Below the pieces are notes generated by a model. The model searched no databases. It had not been told where the DNA came from and saw nothing but the letters and a program-made list of their open reading frames with translations. This document shows, one piece after another, positions 25,598 to 32,249 of a stretch of 32,249 nucleotides of DNA. This DNA comes from Vallitaleaceae bacterium (GTDB lineage Bacteria > Bacillota > Clostridia > Lachnospirales > Vallitaleaceae). Location of the stretch: assembly GCA_028277605.1 (NCBI GenBank), contig JANQFZ010000057.1, positions 1-32,249 of the forward strand, in the 5' to 3' direction. A program made the position numbers and the translations under genes. Positions within the stretch are counted from its first letter, which is position 1, and each line of letters begins with the position of its first letter.

Positions 25598-26242
25598 TTA
25601 ATCACCTAACAATCTAATAATCTCTTCGGTCACTAGGTCAATATCTCTTGTGCCATCAACCGTAACCAATTCATCTTTTTTTGTATAATAGTCAATAAGA
25701 GGTTTTGTTTGCTCATGATAAACCGTTAGTCTCTTTAAAACGGTTTCTTCCTTATCATCATCTCTTTGTATGAGTGTACCATGACAAACATCACATTGGT
25801 CTTCCTTTTTTGGTGGGTTATGCTTCAAATGATAAGTTGCTCCGCATACTGAACAAGCTCTTCTACCTGCCATTCTCTTCACTATAGCTTCATCAGGCAC
25901 ATCTACATTAATAACATAATCCAAGGTTATATCCATTACCTGTAGCGCTTCGTCCAAAGCCTTAGCTTGAGGAATTGTTCTAGGAAATCCATCTAAAATA
26001 AAGCCTTTGTCACAATCCCTTTGATTTAATCTATCCGCTACAATATCTACAACTAAATCATCTGGTACAAGTAGCCCTTTGTCCATATAGGTCTTAGCTT
26101 TCATTCCAAGCTCTGTTTCATTTTTAATATTAGCTCTAAAAATATCACCGGTTGAAATATGTGGAATAGTGTATTTATCTGCTATTCTCTTAGCCTGTGT
26201 TCCTTTACCAGCCCCTGGAGCGCCTAACATAATTAATCTCAT
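25598..26242 (-). CDS. adk: Adenylate kinase, zinc-LID form
   Basis: This enzyme interconverts ATP and AMP with two ADP, keeping adenylates in balance. At 214 residues it has the P-loop GAPGAGKGT (7-15), the DGFPRT motif (84-89) and a long LID with four cysteines (C130, C133, C150, C153) that bind structural zinc, as in many Gram-positive enzymes. It follows secY after a structured 180-nt gap and directly abuts map. Confidence 0.98.
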   Translation of the reverse strand: MRLIMLGAPGAGKGTQAKRIADKYTIPHISTGDIFRANIKNETELGMKAKTYMDKGLLVPDDLVVDIVADRLNQRDCDKGFILDGFPRTIPQAKALDEALQVMDITLDYVINVDVPDEAIVKRMAGRRACSVCGATYHLKHNPPKKEDQCDVCHGTLIQRDDDKEETVLKRLTVYHEQTKPLIDYYTKKDELVTVDGTRDIDLVTEEIIRLLGD

Positions 26243-26300
26243 ATTTAACCTCCAACCAATTCCTAGTTTAATTAACGCCGAGAGAAGTTCATACTTATAT

Positions 26301-26347
26301 AGGCTGAATTAAATAATTGCTATAGAGCCTGCAATTATTTGCAGCCT
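26301..26347 (-). promoter_or_regulatory. Hairpin 2 in the secY-adk gap
   Basis: A 10-bp perfect stem AAATAATTGC (26311-26320) / GCAATTATTT (26331-26340) with a 10-nt loop is enclosed by a further 6-bp stem AGGCTG (26301-26306) / CAGCCT (26342-26347). It lies 60 to 100 nt before adk. No T run follows. Confidence 0.5.
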
Positions 26348-26365
26348 TCAACCTATTCATCAAGA

Positions 26366-26404
26366 TATATCCATTGAACTCATTAAATAAGTCCAATAGA
26401 TATA
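26366..26404 (-). promoter_or_regulatory. Hairpin 1 in the secY-adk gap
   Basis: ATATCCATTGAACT (26367-26380) and AGTCCAATAGATAT (26390-26403) pair over 14 bp as minus-strand RNA, with two G-U wobbles, and one further pair at 26366/26404; the loop is 9 nt. It begins shortly after the secY stop and ends without a T run. Together with hairpin 2 it fills most of this gap. Confidence 0.5.
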
Positions 26405-26422
26405 GCGTTTTATAAGTCACCA

Positions 26423-27691
26423 TTATGAGTTTAAAAAGCCCTTATAATGTCTCATAACAAGTTGAGACTCTATTTGCTTAACAGTTTCTAATGCAACCCC
26501 TACAACGATAATTAAGGATGTTCCACCAAACGTTATCTGCATTGCAAAAGACCATGATAATATAATTGGAAGCAAGGCAATAAGAGCTAATGCTAAAGCT
26601 CCAATTAAAATTATTTTATTCAATACTTGACTTAAATAGTCTACAGTTGGTCGTCCAGGTCGTATCCCTGGAATAAAACCACCATTCTTTTTCATATTAT
26701 TGGCAACTTCCATCGGATTAAACGTTATTGCTGTATAGAAGTAGGCAAAGAATATAATCAAAGCAAAGTAAAGAATGGAACCATAGCTATTGATTCTAAT
26801 AATATTTACAAAACTTCCCCACCAGCCAGTAGGATCGGTTGTAAAGAATCCTGTGATGACTTCAGGAAACTGTAGTAAGGAAGATGCAAAAATAACTGGA
26901 ATAACACCAGCAGTATTAACTTTAAGTGGTATATGCGTAGATTGTCCGCCATACACCTTTCTTCCTTGAACTTTCTTTGCATATTGCACTGGTATTCTTC
27001 TTTCACCAAGCTGTATCAGTACAACAAACAAGACCATAAGGAAGAAAACAACGATTAACGCTATCGCCTGTAATACTTGTCTATTCTGCATCATCGTAAT
27101 GATGGATTCTATACCACTAGGTAATCTTGATATGATATTAACAAAAATAATTAATGAAATACCATTACCAATACCATTTTCTGTGATTTGTTCTCCAATC
27201 CACATAAGAAATGCTGTACCTGCTGTCATGGCAATAACTGCTATAATAACAGAAATTGTATTATAGTCATAGAATAGACCGCTTCGTCCTAATGATAAGG
27301 AGAAAGCTAATGACTGAAGTAATGCAAATACAACCGTTCCATAACGTGTGATTTTTGCAATTTTCTTACGTCCCTCTTGACCTTCTTTTTGCATTTCCTC
27401 AAGCTTGGGAATAGCAATCGTAAGAAGATTCATGATAATGGATGACGTAATGTAAGGACTAATACCTAATGCAAACAGGGTCATGTTCTTAAATGCGCCT
27501 CCTGAGAAAGCGTCAAATAAACTGATAAGACCACTATCACTTTGTTCTATAAAATCTCTAATAATATCTGGATTAACACCTGGTACAGTAATGTGTGCGC
27601 CAATCCTTATAACCAATAGCATTAAGATGGTATATACTAATTTTTTTCTTAAGTCTGGTACTTTAAATGCATTGCGAAGTGTTCTAAACAC
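26423..27691 (-). CDS. secY: Protein translocase subunit SecY
   Basis: This is the channel subunit of the Sec translocon in the cytoplasmic membrane, 422 residues with ten membrane helices. Recognisable parts are the N-terminus FRTLRNAFKVPDLRKK, the plug/TM2 region LFALGISPYITSSIIMNLL, the cytoplasmic GERRIPVQYAKKV loop, and NPMEVANNMKKNGGFIPGIRPG. The start codon is GTG, directly after the rplO stop (TAA-GTG), with AGAGGTGA inside the end of rplO, so translation is coupled to L15. Confidence 0.98.
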   Translation of the reverse strand: MFRTLRNAFKVPDLRKKLVYTILMLLVIRIGAHITVPGVNPDIIRDFIEQSDSGLISLFDAFSGGAFKNMTLFALGISPYITSSIIMNLLTIAIPKLEEMQKEGQEGRKKIAKITRYGTVVFALLQSLAFSLSLGRSGLFYDYNTISVIIAVIAMTAGTAFLMWIGEQITENGIGNGISLIIFVNIISRLPSGIESIITMMQNRQVLQAIALIVVFFLMVLFVVLIQLGERRIPVQYAKKVQGRKVYGGQSTHIPLKVNTAGVIPVIFASSLLQFPEVITGFFTTDPTGWWGSFVNIIRINSYGSILYFALIIFFAYFYTAITFNPMEVANNMKKNGGFIPGIRPGRPTVDYLSQVLNKIILIGALALALIALLPIILSWSFAMQITFGGTSLIIVVGVALETVKQIESQLVMRHYKGFLNS

Positions 27692-28132
27692 TTAAATCAC
27701 CTCTGCTTTCCCGCCTGCAGCTTCTATCTTTTCTACGGCGGATTTACTGAAAGCATTTACCTTTACTGTTAGATTTTTAGTGATTGTCCCATGCCCCAAA
27801 ATTTTAACCCCATCCTTAGGATTTTTTACAATACCCGCCTCAATTAAAGTTTCTACTGTTATTGTAGAACCTGCATCGAATTTTTCTAATTTATCGATGT
27901 TTATGCCAATAATTTCCTTGGAGTTTCTATTTGTAAAGCCTCTTTTAGGAATTCTTCTGTATAATGGCATTTGTCCGCCTTCAAAGCCAACTCTTACGCC
28001 ACCACCTGAACGGGATTTCTGTCCATCTTGACCTCTTCCGGCTGTTTTACCATTACCAGAACCATTGCCTCTACCTTTTCTAAACTTATTATGCTTTGAA
28101 CCCTCTGCTGGTCTTAGATCTGTTAAATTCAT
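27692..28132 (-). CDS. rplO: 50S ribosomal protein L15
   Basis: This 146-residue large-subunit protein has the Gly/Arg-rich N-terminal extension ([34 protein letters not shown]) and the globular domain ending [10 protein letters not shown]. The start at 28132 (MNLTDLRP) has GGAGGTG 5 nt upstream; the longer frame to 28159 overlaps the end of rpmD's spacer and is not supported. It starts 29 nt after rpmD and abuts secY. Confidence 0.98.
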   Translation of the reverse strand: MNLTDLRPAEGSKHNKFRKGRGNGSGNGKTAGRGQDGQKSRSGGGVRVGFEGGQMPLYRRIPKRGFTNRNSKEIIGINIDKLEKFDAGSTITVETLIEAGIVKNPKDGVKILGHGTITKNLTVKVNAFSKSAVEKIEAAGGKAEVI

Positions 28133-28161
28133 GATTCCACCTCCTTCAAAGTCTATCACAA

Positions 28162-28344
28162 TTAAACTTCTTCAACTTTTACTAAGTGACTCACTTGATT
28201 AACCATGCCTCTAATTGCAGGATTATTCAACTGTTCTACGGTTTTATTCAATTTAGTTAGCCCTAGTGCCGCAACCGTTTTTCTATGCTTTGGCTTAGCA
28301 CCTATGGTTGACTTAACTAATGTAATTTTTATTTTATCCGCCAT
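28162..28344 (-). CDS. rpmD: 50S ribosomal protein L30
   Basis: This 60-residue protein is the bacterial single-domain form. It starts [20 protein letters not shown] and contains the family [20 protein letters not shown]. It lies 13 nt after rpsE and 29 nt before rplO. It is absent from some bacteria but kept in most Firmicutes. Confidence 0.97.
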   Translation of the reverse strand: MADKIKITLVKSTIGAKPKHRKTVAALGLTKLNKTVEQLNNPAIRGMVNQVSHLVKVEEV

Positions 28345-28357
28345 CGTCTTCCCCTCC

Positions 28358-28867
28358 TTATCCTAGCAGCTCTTCAACAGATATGCCTCTAAGCTTAGCT
28401 ACGTCTTCTGGAGTTTTTAGTTCTTTAAGACCTTGTACAGTCGCAGTTACCAAGTTGTTTTTGTTATTAGACCCTAATGATTTTGTTCTTATGTTTTTAA
28501 TTCCTGCAAGCTCAAGAACGGCACGTGCAGGTCCACCCGCGATAACTCCAGTACCTTCTGGTGCTCTTTTTAATAAAATCTTAGCACTACCAAACTTGCC
28601 AATATAATCATGAGGAATACTGCCATTATCATCTATTGGTACTTTAATTAATCGTTTTTTTGCATCCTGAATACCTTTACGAATTGCTTCTGGTATTTCA
28701 GTTGCTTTTCCAAGTCCCGCTCCAACGTGTCCATTTTCATCACCAACAACAACTAAAGCAGCAAAGCGAAAATTACGCCCACCTTTTACAACTTTGGTTA
28801 CACGTCTGATAGATACAACTTTTTCTTTCATATCCAGGACACTGGCATCTATTAAATCACGTTTCAT
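28358..28867 (-). CDS. rpsE: 30S ribosomal protein S5
   Basis: This 169-residue protein acts in translational fidelity. It has the double-stranded RNA-binding part ([20 protein letters not shown]) and the C-terminal domain ([19 protein letters not shown]). The loop around KVVKGGRNF, where spectinomycin-resistance changes occur in other bacteria, looks ordinary. GGAGG is upstream; 16 nt after rplR. Confidence 0.98.
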   Translation of the reverse strand: MKRDLIDASVLDMKEKVVSIRRVTKVVKGGRNFRFAALVVVGDENGHVGAGLGKATEIPEAIRKGIQDAKKRLIKVPIDDNGSIPHDYIGKFGSAKILLKRAPEGTGVIAGGPARAVLELAGIKNIRTKSLGSNNKNNLVTATVQGLKELKTPEDVAKLRGISVEELLG

Positions 28868-28883
28868 TTTTTAACCTCCTTAC

Positions 28884-29252
28884 TTAAAATTTTAAGCCCG
28901 CTTCTCTTGCAGCATCAGCTAGCGCTTTAATTTTTCCATGGTAGATAAATCCACCTCTATCAAATACAACGGTTTGAATTCCTTTTTCAACAGCTTTTTT
29001 ACCTATAGATGTTCCAACTAATACTGCAGCATCTACTGTATTCGTTTTTTCTGTCTCTTCCTTAATCGCTTTGTCTACTGTTGACGCTGAAGCGAGTGTA
29101 TGACCTTTGAGATCATCTATGATTTGAGCATATATATGATTGTTACTTCTGAATACAGCCAAACGTGGTCTTTCAGAAGTACCACTAAATTTATTTCGCA
29201 TTCTTTTGTGCTTTTTTGTTCGCACCTTTAGTCTTGATTTTTTGGTAATCAT
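28884..29252 (-). CDS. rplR: 50S ribosomal protein L18
   Basis: This 5S rRNA-binding protein has 122 residues from the ATG at 29252, with AGAGAGGTG upstream. The core [20 protein letters not shown] and the end [22 protein letters not shown] are conserved. The longer open frame to 29297 is not supported. An unusually long 188-nt gap separates it from rplF; it contains only a weak promoter-like pair (TTGTCT, 18 nt, TATAAG) and a 6-bp stem TTTACA/TGTAAA. Confidence 0.97.
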   Translation of the reverse strand: MITKKSRLKVRTKKHKRMRNKFSGTSERPRLAVFRSNNHIYAQIIDDLKGHTLASASTVDKAIKEETEKTNTVDAAVLVGTSIGKKAVEKGIQTVVFDRGGFIYHGKIKALADAAREAGLKF

Positions 29253-29440
29253 ATAGATTTCACCTCTCTTTTGCTTACTATAAAAATCCCACATCAATTC
29301 TCATATTAATACTAAGAAGACATAAAAAAAGGTTAAGCAATACTTATATTCATTTTAATTGTTTACAGACAAGTTGTAAATCCCAAATTTAAAGTTTACA
29401 TATCTTGTGCAATAATTGAACATAAATTAATATCAATGTA

Positions 29441-29980
29441 TTATTTACCTGTCTTTCCTTCTTTACGTCTAATGAACTCATCTTCGTATTTAATTCCTTT
29501 ACCTTTATATGGCTCAGGGGGTCTCTTAAATCTTATTTCTGCTGCAAACTGACCAACTTTTTCTTTGTTGATTCCTTTAACGATAATCACATTAGTTCCT
29601 TCTACAACAGTTTCTATACCTTCAGGATCCTGCATTTCAACTGGATGTGAGTATCCAAGAGATAAAACTAACGTTTTGCCTTTCTTTTGCGCTCTATATC
29701 CTACGCCATTAATTTGCAGCTTCTTTTCGTAGCCTTTAGTAACGCCTTCAACCATATTAAAAATAAGTGTTCTTGTTAAACCATGTAAAGATTTCATTTT
29801 CTTTAAATCACTTGGTCTACTAACAACCACTTGATTATCTTCAACTTTAACATCCATTTCTTTAGGTAACGTACGTGCTAAAGTTCCTTTTGGTCCTTTT
29901 ACAGTTAACTCATTATCATTTAATAGCTTTATTTCAACACCTGTTGGTATTGCTACAGGCAATTTACCAATTCTTGACAT
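29441..29980 (-). CDS. rplF: 50S ribosomal protein L6
   Basis: This 179-residue large-subunit protein lies near the factor-binding centre. It has two similar domains, with family segments [40 protein letters not shown] and the C-terminal [14 protein letters not shown] stretch reading [21 protein letters not shown] is upstream, and it lies 30 nt after rpsH. Confidence 0.98.
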   Translation of the reverse strand: MSRIGKLPVAIPTGVEIKLLNDNELTVKGPKGTLARTLPKEMDVKVEDNQVVVSRPSDLKKMKSLHGLTRTLIFNMVEGVTKGYEKKLQINGVGYRAQKKGKTLVLSLGYSHPVEMQDPEGIETVVEGTNVIIVKGINKEKVGQFAAEIRFKRPPEPYKGKGIKYEDEFIRRKEGKTGK

Positions 29981-30010
29981 GCTTGCACCTCCTTGTTCTG
30001 TTCAGATTTC

Positions 30011-30412
30011 TTACCAGATAAAAGCAATAACCTCGCCACCAACACTATTTTTTCTTGCTTCTTTATCTGTGATAACGCCTTTACTAGTTGAAATAATGGC
30101 TGTACCAAGTCCACCTAGTACCTTTGGTAGCTCGTCTTTACCAGCGTAAACTCTTAGTCCTGGTTTAGAAATCTTTTTAATGCCTGTGATGACTTTCTCA
30201 TTTTTATCTCTACCATATTTCATTTCTAAACGAATATTTTTCATTATTCCATCTTCAATGACTTTGTACCCTTTGATATAGCCTTCTTTAACTAATATAT
30301 CAGTGATAGCTACTTTCATTTTAGAAGCTGGAACATCTACAAAATCATGTTTTGCAGTATTTGCATTTCTAATTCTTGTCAGCATATCTGCAATTGGATC
30401 ACTCATTGTCAT
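30011..30412 (-). CDS. rpsH: 30S ribosomal protein S8
   Basis: This primary 16S rRNA-binding protein has 133 residues. It begins [25 protein letters not shown] lies 7 nt before the first ATG, so that start is kept over the ATG two codons later. The C-terminal [14 protein letters not shown] and GGEVIAFIW match the family. In E. coli S8 regulates the spc operon; no such site was sought here. Confidence 0.98.
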   Translation of the reverse strand: MTMSDPIADMLTRIRNANTAKHDFVDVPASKMKVAITDILVKEGYIKGYKVIEDGIMKNIRLEMKYGRDKNEKVITGIKKISKPGLRVYAGKDELPKVLGGLGTAIISTSKGVITDKEARKNSVGGEVIAFIW

Positions 30413-30439
30413 AATATAGCCTCCTTCCTAATTTACCTA

Positions 30440-30625
30440 TTACCAACTTGCTTTTTTGACGCCAGGTATTTGACCTTTATATGCTAATTCACGGAAACAG
30501 ATTCTACAAATTCCGAATTTTCTCAAGTAACCGTGTGGTCTTCCACAAATTCTACAACGATTATAAGCTCTTGTTGAATACTTTGGTGCACGTTGCTGCT
30601 TTACCTTCATTGATTGTTTTGCCAT
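30440..30625 (-). CDS. rpsN: 30S ribosomal protein S14, type Z
   Basis: This 61-residue zinc-binding form of S14 has ligands C24 and C27 (CRIC) and C40 and C43 (CRIC). The short type-Z form is typical of Firmicutes and depends on zinc. It ends [11 protein letters not shown] as expected. It lies between rplE (15 nt) and rpsH (27 nt). Confidence 0.98.
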   Translation of the reverse strand: MAKQSMKVKQQRAPKYSTRAYNRCRICGRPHGYLRKFGICRICFRELAYKGQIPGVKKASW

Positions 30626-30640
30626 TCAGTTAATCCCTCC

Positions 30641-31183
30641 TTATTGTTTTTTGAAAGGCATCCCAAATAATTTTAATAGTTCACGTGCTTCTTCATCTGT
30701 TTGGGCGGTTGTAACCATAATTACATCCATACCTCTTACTTTATCAATTTTATCGTATTCTATTTCAGGAAATATTAATTGCTCTTTGATACCTAATGCA
30801 TAATTTCCTCTTCCATCGAAAGCATCTGGATTAACACCTCTAAAGTCTCTAACTCGTGGTAATGCTAAGTTAATCAAACGATCGATAAAATCGTACATTC
30901 TTCGACCTCTTAAGGTTACTTTACATCCAATAGGCATGCCTTCTCTAACCTTAAATGCCGCTACTGATTTTTTCGCTTTAATAACCACTGGTTTTTGACC
31001 GGATATAATGGTTAAATCCTTTACAGCAGCATCTAAAACCTTAGGGTTATCCTTTGCTTCTCCAACACCCATATTGATAATTATCTTTTCAAACTTGGGC
31101 ACTGCTAGTTTATTTTTATAGTTGAATTTTTTTGTCATTGCATCTACAATTTCGCTGTTATATGTTTCTATCAGTCTACTCAC
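30641..31183 (-). CDS. rplE: 50S ribosomal protein L5
   Basis: This 5S rRNA-binding protein of 180 residues contacts the P-site tRNA. It contains [37 protein letters not shown] and the C-terminal [17 protein letters not shown]. The start codon is GTG at 31183, with AAGGAGG 7 nt upstream; the nearby ATG at 31187 is out of frame. Confidence 0.98.
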   Translation of the reverse strand: MSRLIETYNSEIVDAMTKKFNYKNKLAVPKFEKIIINMGVGEAKDNPKVLDAAVKDLTIISGQKPVVIKAKKSVAAFKVREGMPIGCKVTLRGRRMYDFIDRLINLALPRVRDFRGVNPDAFDGRGNYALGIKEQLIFPEIEYDKIDKVRGMDVIMVTTAQTDEEARELLKLFGMPFKKQ

Positions 31184-31204
31184 ACATGGACCTCCTTCCT
31201 AAGA

Positions 31205-31540
31205 TTAATCAATAACTTCTCCAGTCGATTTAGCAACACGGTAACGTACTTTTTTGGTACGTCCATCTTTTTCTTCTTCTTCAACCTTCATGCCTAATCG
31301 AGTTGGTTGCCCTTTATGGATATACATAACATTTGAGGCATGTATAGGCGCCTCTTGATGCACAATTCCACCTTGCTGATTACTAGCACTTGGCTTAGCA
31401 TGCTTAGTTATCATATTGACACCTTCAATAAGCACACGGTCGTTCTTTCTGTCAACAGAAATAATTTTACCTTCTTTGCCTTTATCTTTACCAGCGATAA
31501 CCTTAACTTTATCACCTGTTTTTAATCTCAACTTTGACAT
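31205..31540 (-). CDS. rplX: 50S ribosomal protein L24
   Basis: This assembly-initiating large-subunit protein has 111 residues with an N-terminal KOW motif ([20 protein letters not shown]) and the family segment [19 protein letters not shown] is upstream. It lies 13 nt after rplN and 21 nt before rplE. Confidence 0.98.
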   Translation of the reverse strand: MSKLRLKTGDKVKVIAGKDKGKEGKIISVDRKNDRVLIEGVNMITKHAKPSASNQQGGIVHQEAPIHASNVMYIHKGQPTRLGMKVEEEEKDGRTKKVRYRVAKSTGEVID

Positions 31541-31553
31541 CTATCACACCTCC

Positions 31554-31922
31554 TTATAGTACTTCTGGAGCTAAAGATAATATTTTCATATATTTCTTTT
31601 CTCGTAGTTCCCTAGCAACAGGACCAAAAATACGTGTCCCTCTAGGTGTTTTATCTTCTTTTATAATAACAGCTGCATTTTCATCAAATTTAATATATGA
31701 ACCGTCTTTACGACGAGCACCTTTTTTAGTCCTTACAACAACAGCTCTAACTACTTCACCTTTTTTTACAACGCCGCCTGGTGTTGCACTTTTAACAGTA
31801 GCTACGATGACATCGCCAATATTGGCATATCTTCTCATAGAACCGCCTAGTACTCTTATGCAAAGCAATTCTTTAGCACCTGTATTGTCTGCCACTCTTA
31901 ATCTTGATTCTTGTTGAATCAT
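31554..31922 (-). CDS. rplN: 50S ribosomal protein L14
   Basis: This 122-residue protein sits at the subunit interface. It begins [20 protein letters not shown], contains [15 protein letters not shown] and [14 protein letters not shown], and ends [11 protein letters not shown]. Length and sequence are typical. It lies 21 nt after rpsQ. Confidence 0.98.
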   Translation of the reverse strand: MIQQESRLRVADNTGAKELLCIRVLGGSMRRYANIGDVIVATVKSATPGGVVKKGEVVRAVVVRTKKGARRKDGSYIKFDENAAVIIKEDKTPRGTRIFGPVARELREKKYMKILSLAPEVL

Positions 31923-31943
31923 AAAAGTACCTCCTTCCAGAAA

Positions 31944-32201
31944 TTACTTAGCTTTCTCAATGACTTCAACGAGTCTCCATCTTTTTTGCTTTGATAAAGG
32001 TCTTGTTTCCATCACTTTAACTCTATCTCCAATACCACAGGTATTATTTTCATCATGGGCTTTTAATTTATATGTTCTTTTCATAACTTTACCATACAAT
32101 GGATGTTTAACATTATTTTCAACTGCTACAACAATCGTCTTATCCATCTTATCGCTAACAACTCTTCCAGTACGGGTTTTTCTTAAATTTCTTTCTACCA
32201 T
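31944..32201 (-). CDS. rpsQ: 30S ribosomal protein S17
   Basis: This 85-residue primary 16S rRNA-binding OB-fold protein begins [20 protein letters not shown] and contains [18 protein letters not shown] and the conserved [20 protein letters not shown] is upstream, 22 nt after the rpmC stop. Confidence 0.98.
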   Translation of the reverse strand: MVERNLRKTRTGRVVSDKMDKTIVVAVENNVKHPLYGKVMKRTYKLKAHDENNTCGIGDRVKVMETRPLSKQKRWRLVEVIEKAK

Positions 32202-32223
32202 ATTTTTTCCTCCTTTCTGGAAC

Positions 32224-32249
32224 TTAGTTTGCAGCTTTTGTATTCTGAG
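32224..32249 (-). CDS. rpmC: 50S ribosomal protein L29, C-terminal fragment
   Basis: The window ends inside this gene. Only the last seven codons and the stop (QNTKAAN*) are visible, reading on the minus strand in frame to the edge. The identification rests on position: rpmC directly precedes rpsQ in nearly all bacteria, and such an Ala/Lys-rich end is common in clostridial L29. Confidence 0.7.

Noticed and set aside
31534..31917. 127-codon open frame on the plus strand.
   Set aside because: It is the antisense shadow of rplN, which is unmistakable.

Overview
This is an AT-rich chromosomal stretch from a Gram-positive anaerobe of the class Clostridia, most likely a Lachnospirales-type lineage. 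The evidence is purine-rich Shine-Dalgarno sites before almost every gene, the ribosomal order running into adk-map-KOW protein-infA-rpmJ, the neighbourhood dnaE-pfkA and ecfA1-ecfA2-ecfT-truA-rplM-rpsI, a 178-residue L17 with an internal insertion, zinc-type S14 and L36, and a PfkA carrying TIDLDI where most bacteria have TIDNDI. The species cannot be named from the sequence.

Layout. (1) Positions 1-2369, plus strand: an unrecognised 70-residue protein with its own terminator, then a YtrA-type GntR repressor, an ABC ATPase and an ABC membrane protein in one overlapping operon behind a clear promoter that carries a palindrome over its -10. (2) 2343-7770, minus strand: a LacI-regulated sugar or glycoside operon encoding the LacI regulator, an aldo/keto reductase, two different Gfo/Idh/MocA dehydrogenases and a TIM-barrel isomerase/epimerase. 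Two identical 16-bp operators lie 90 bp apart in front of it. (3) 7853-15262, minus strand: rubredoxin, 6-phosphofructokinase, DNA polymerase III alpha (DnaE) and a chemoreceptor, with terminators after rubredoxin, after the receptor and after rpsI. (4) 15240-20827, minus strand: rplM-rpsI behind a consensus promoter and a hairpin leader, truA, and the ECF transporter module ecfA1-ecfA2-ecfT with a YibE/F membrane protein inserted between ecfA2 and ecfT. (5) 20828-21333: a non-coding stretch with a palindromic MITE-like element, a second half-copy of it, and a hairpin after rplQ. (6) 21334-32249, minus strand: the alpha and spc ribosomal blocks read backwards, from rplQ, rpoA, rpsK, rpsM, rpmJ, infA, a KOW protein, map, adk and secY up to rpsQ and the last codons of rpmC.

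Most of the window is core machinery for translation, secretion and transcription. The less ordinary parts are the glycoside-type operon, which has two oxidoreductases and an epimerase but no hydrolase or transporter in view; the absence of rpsD from its usual place between rpsK and rpoA; the YibE/F insertion in the ECF module; the palindromic repeats after rplQ; and strongly structured gaps before adk and before rpoA. I saw no CRISPR array, tRNA, rRNA, prophage, defence island or complete insertion sequence. I did not find clear evidence of a wholly new system. The best candidate for undescribed biology is the sugar operon.
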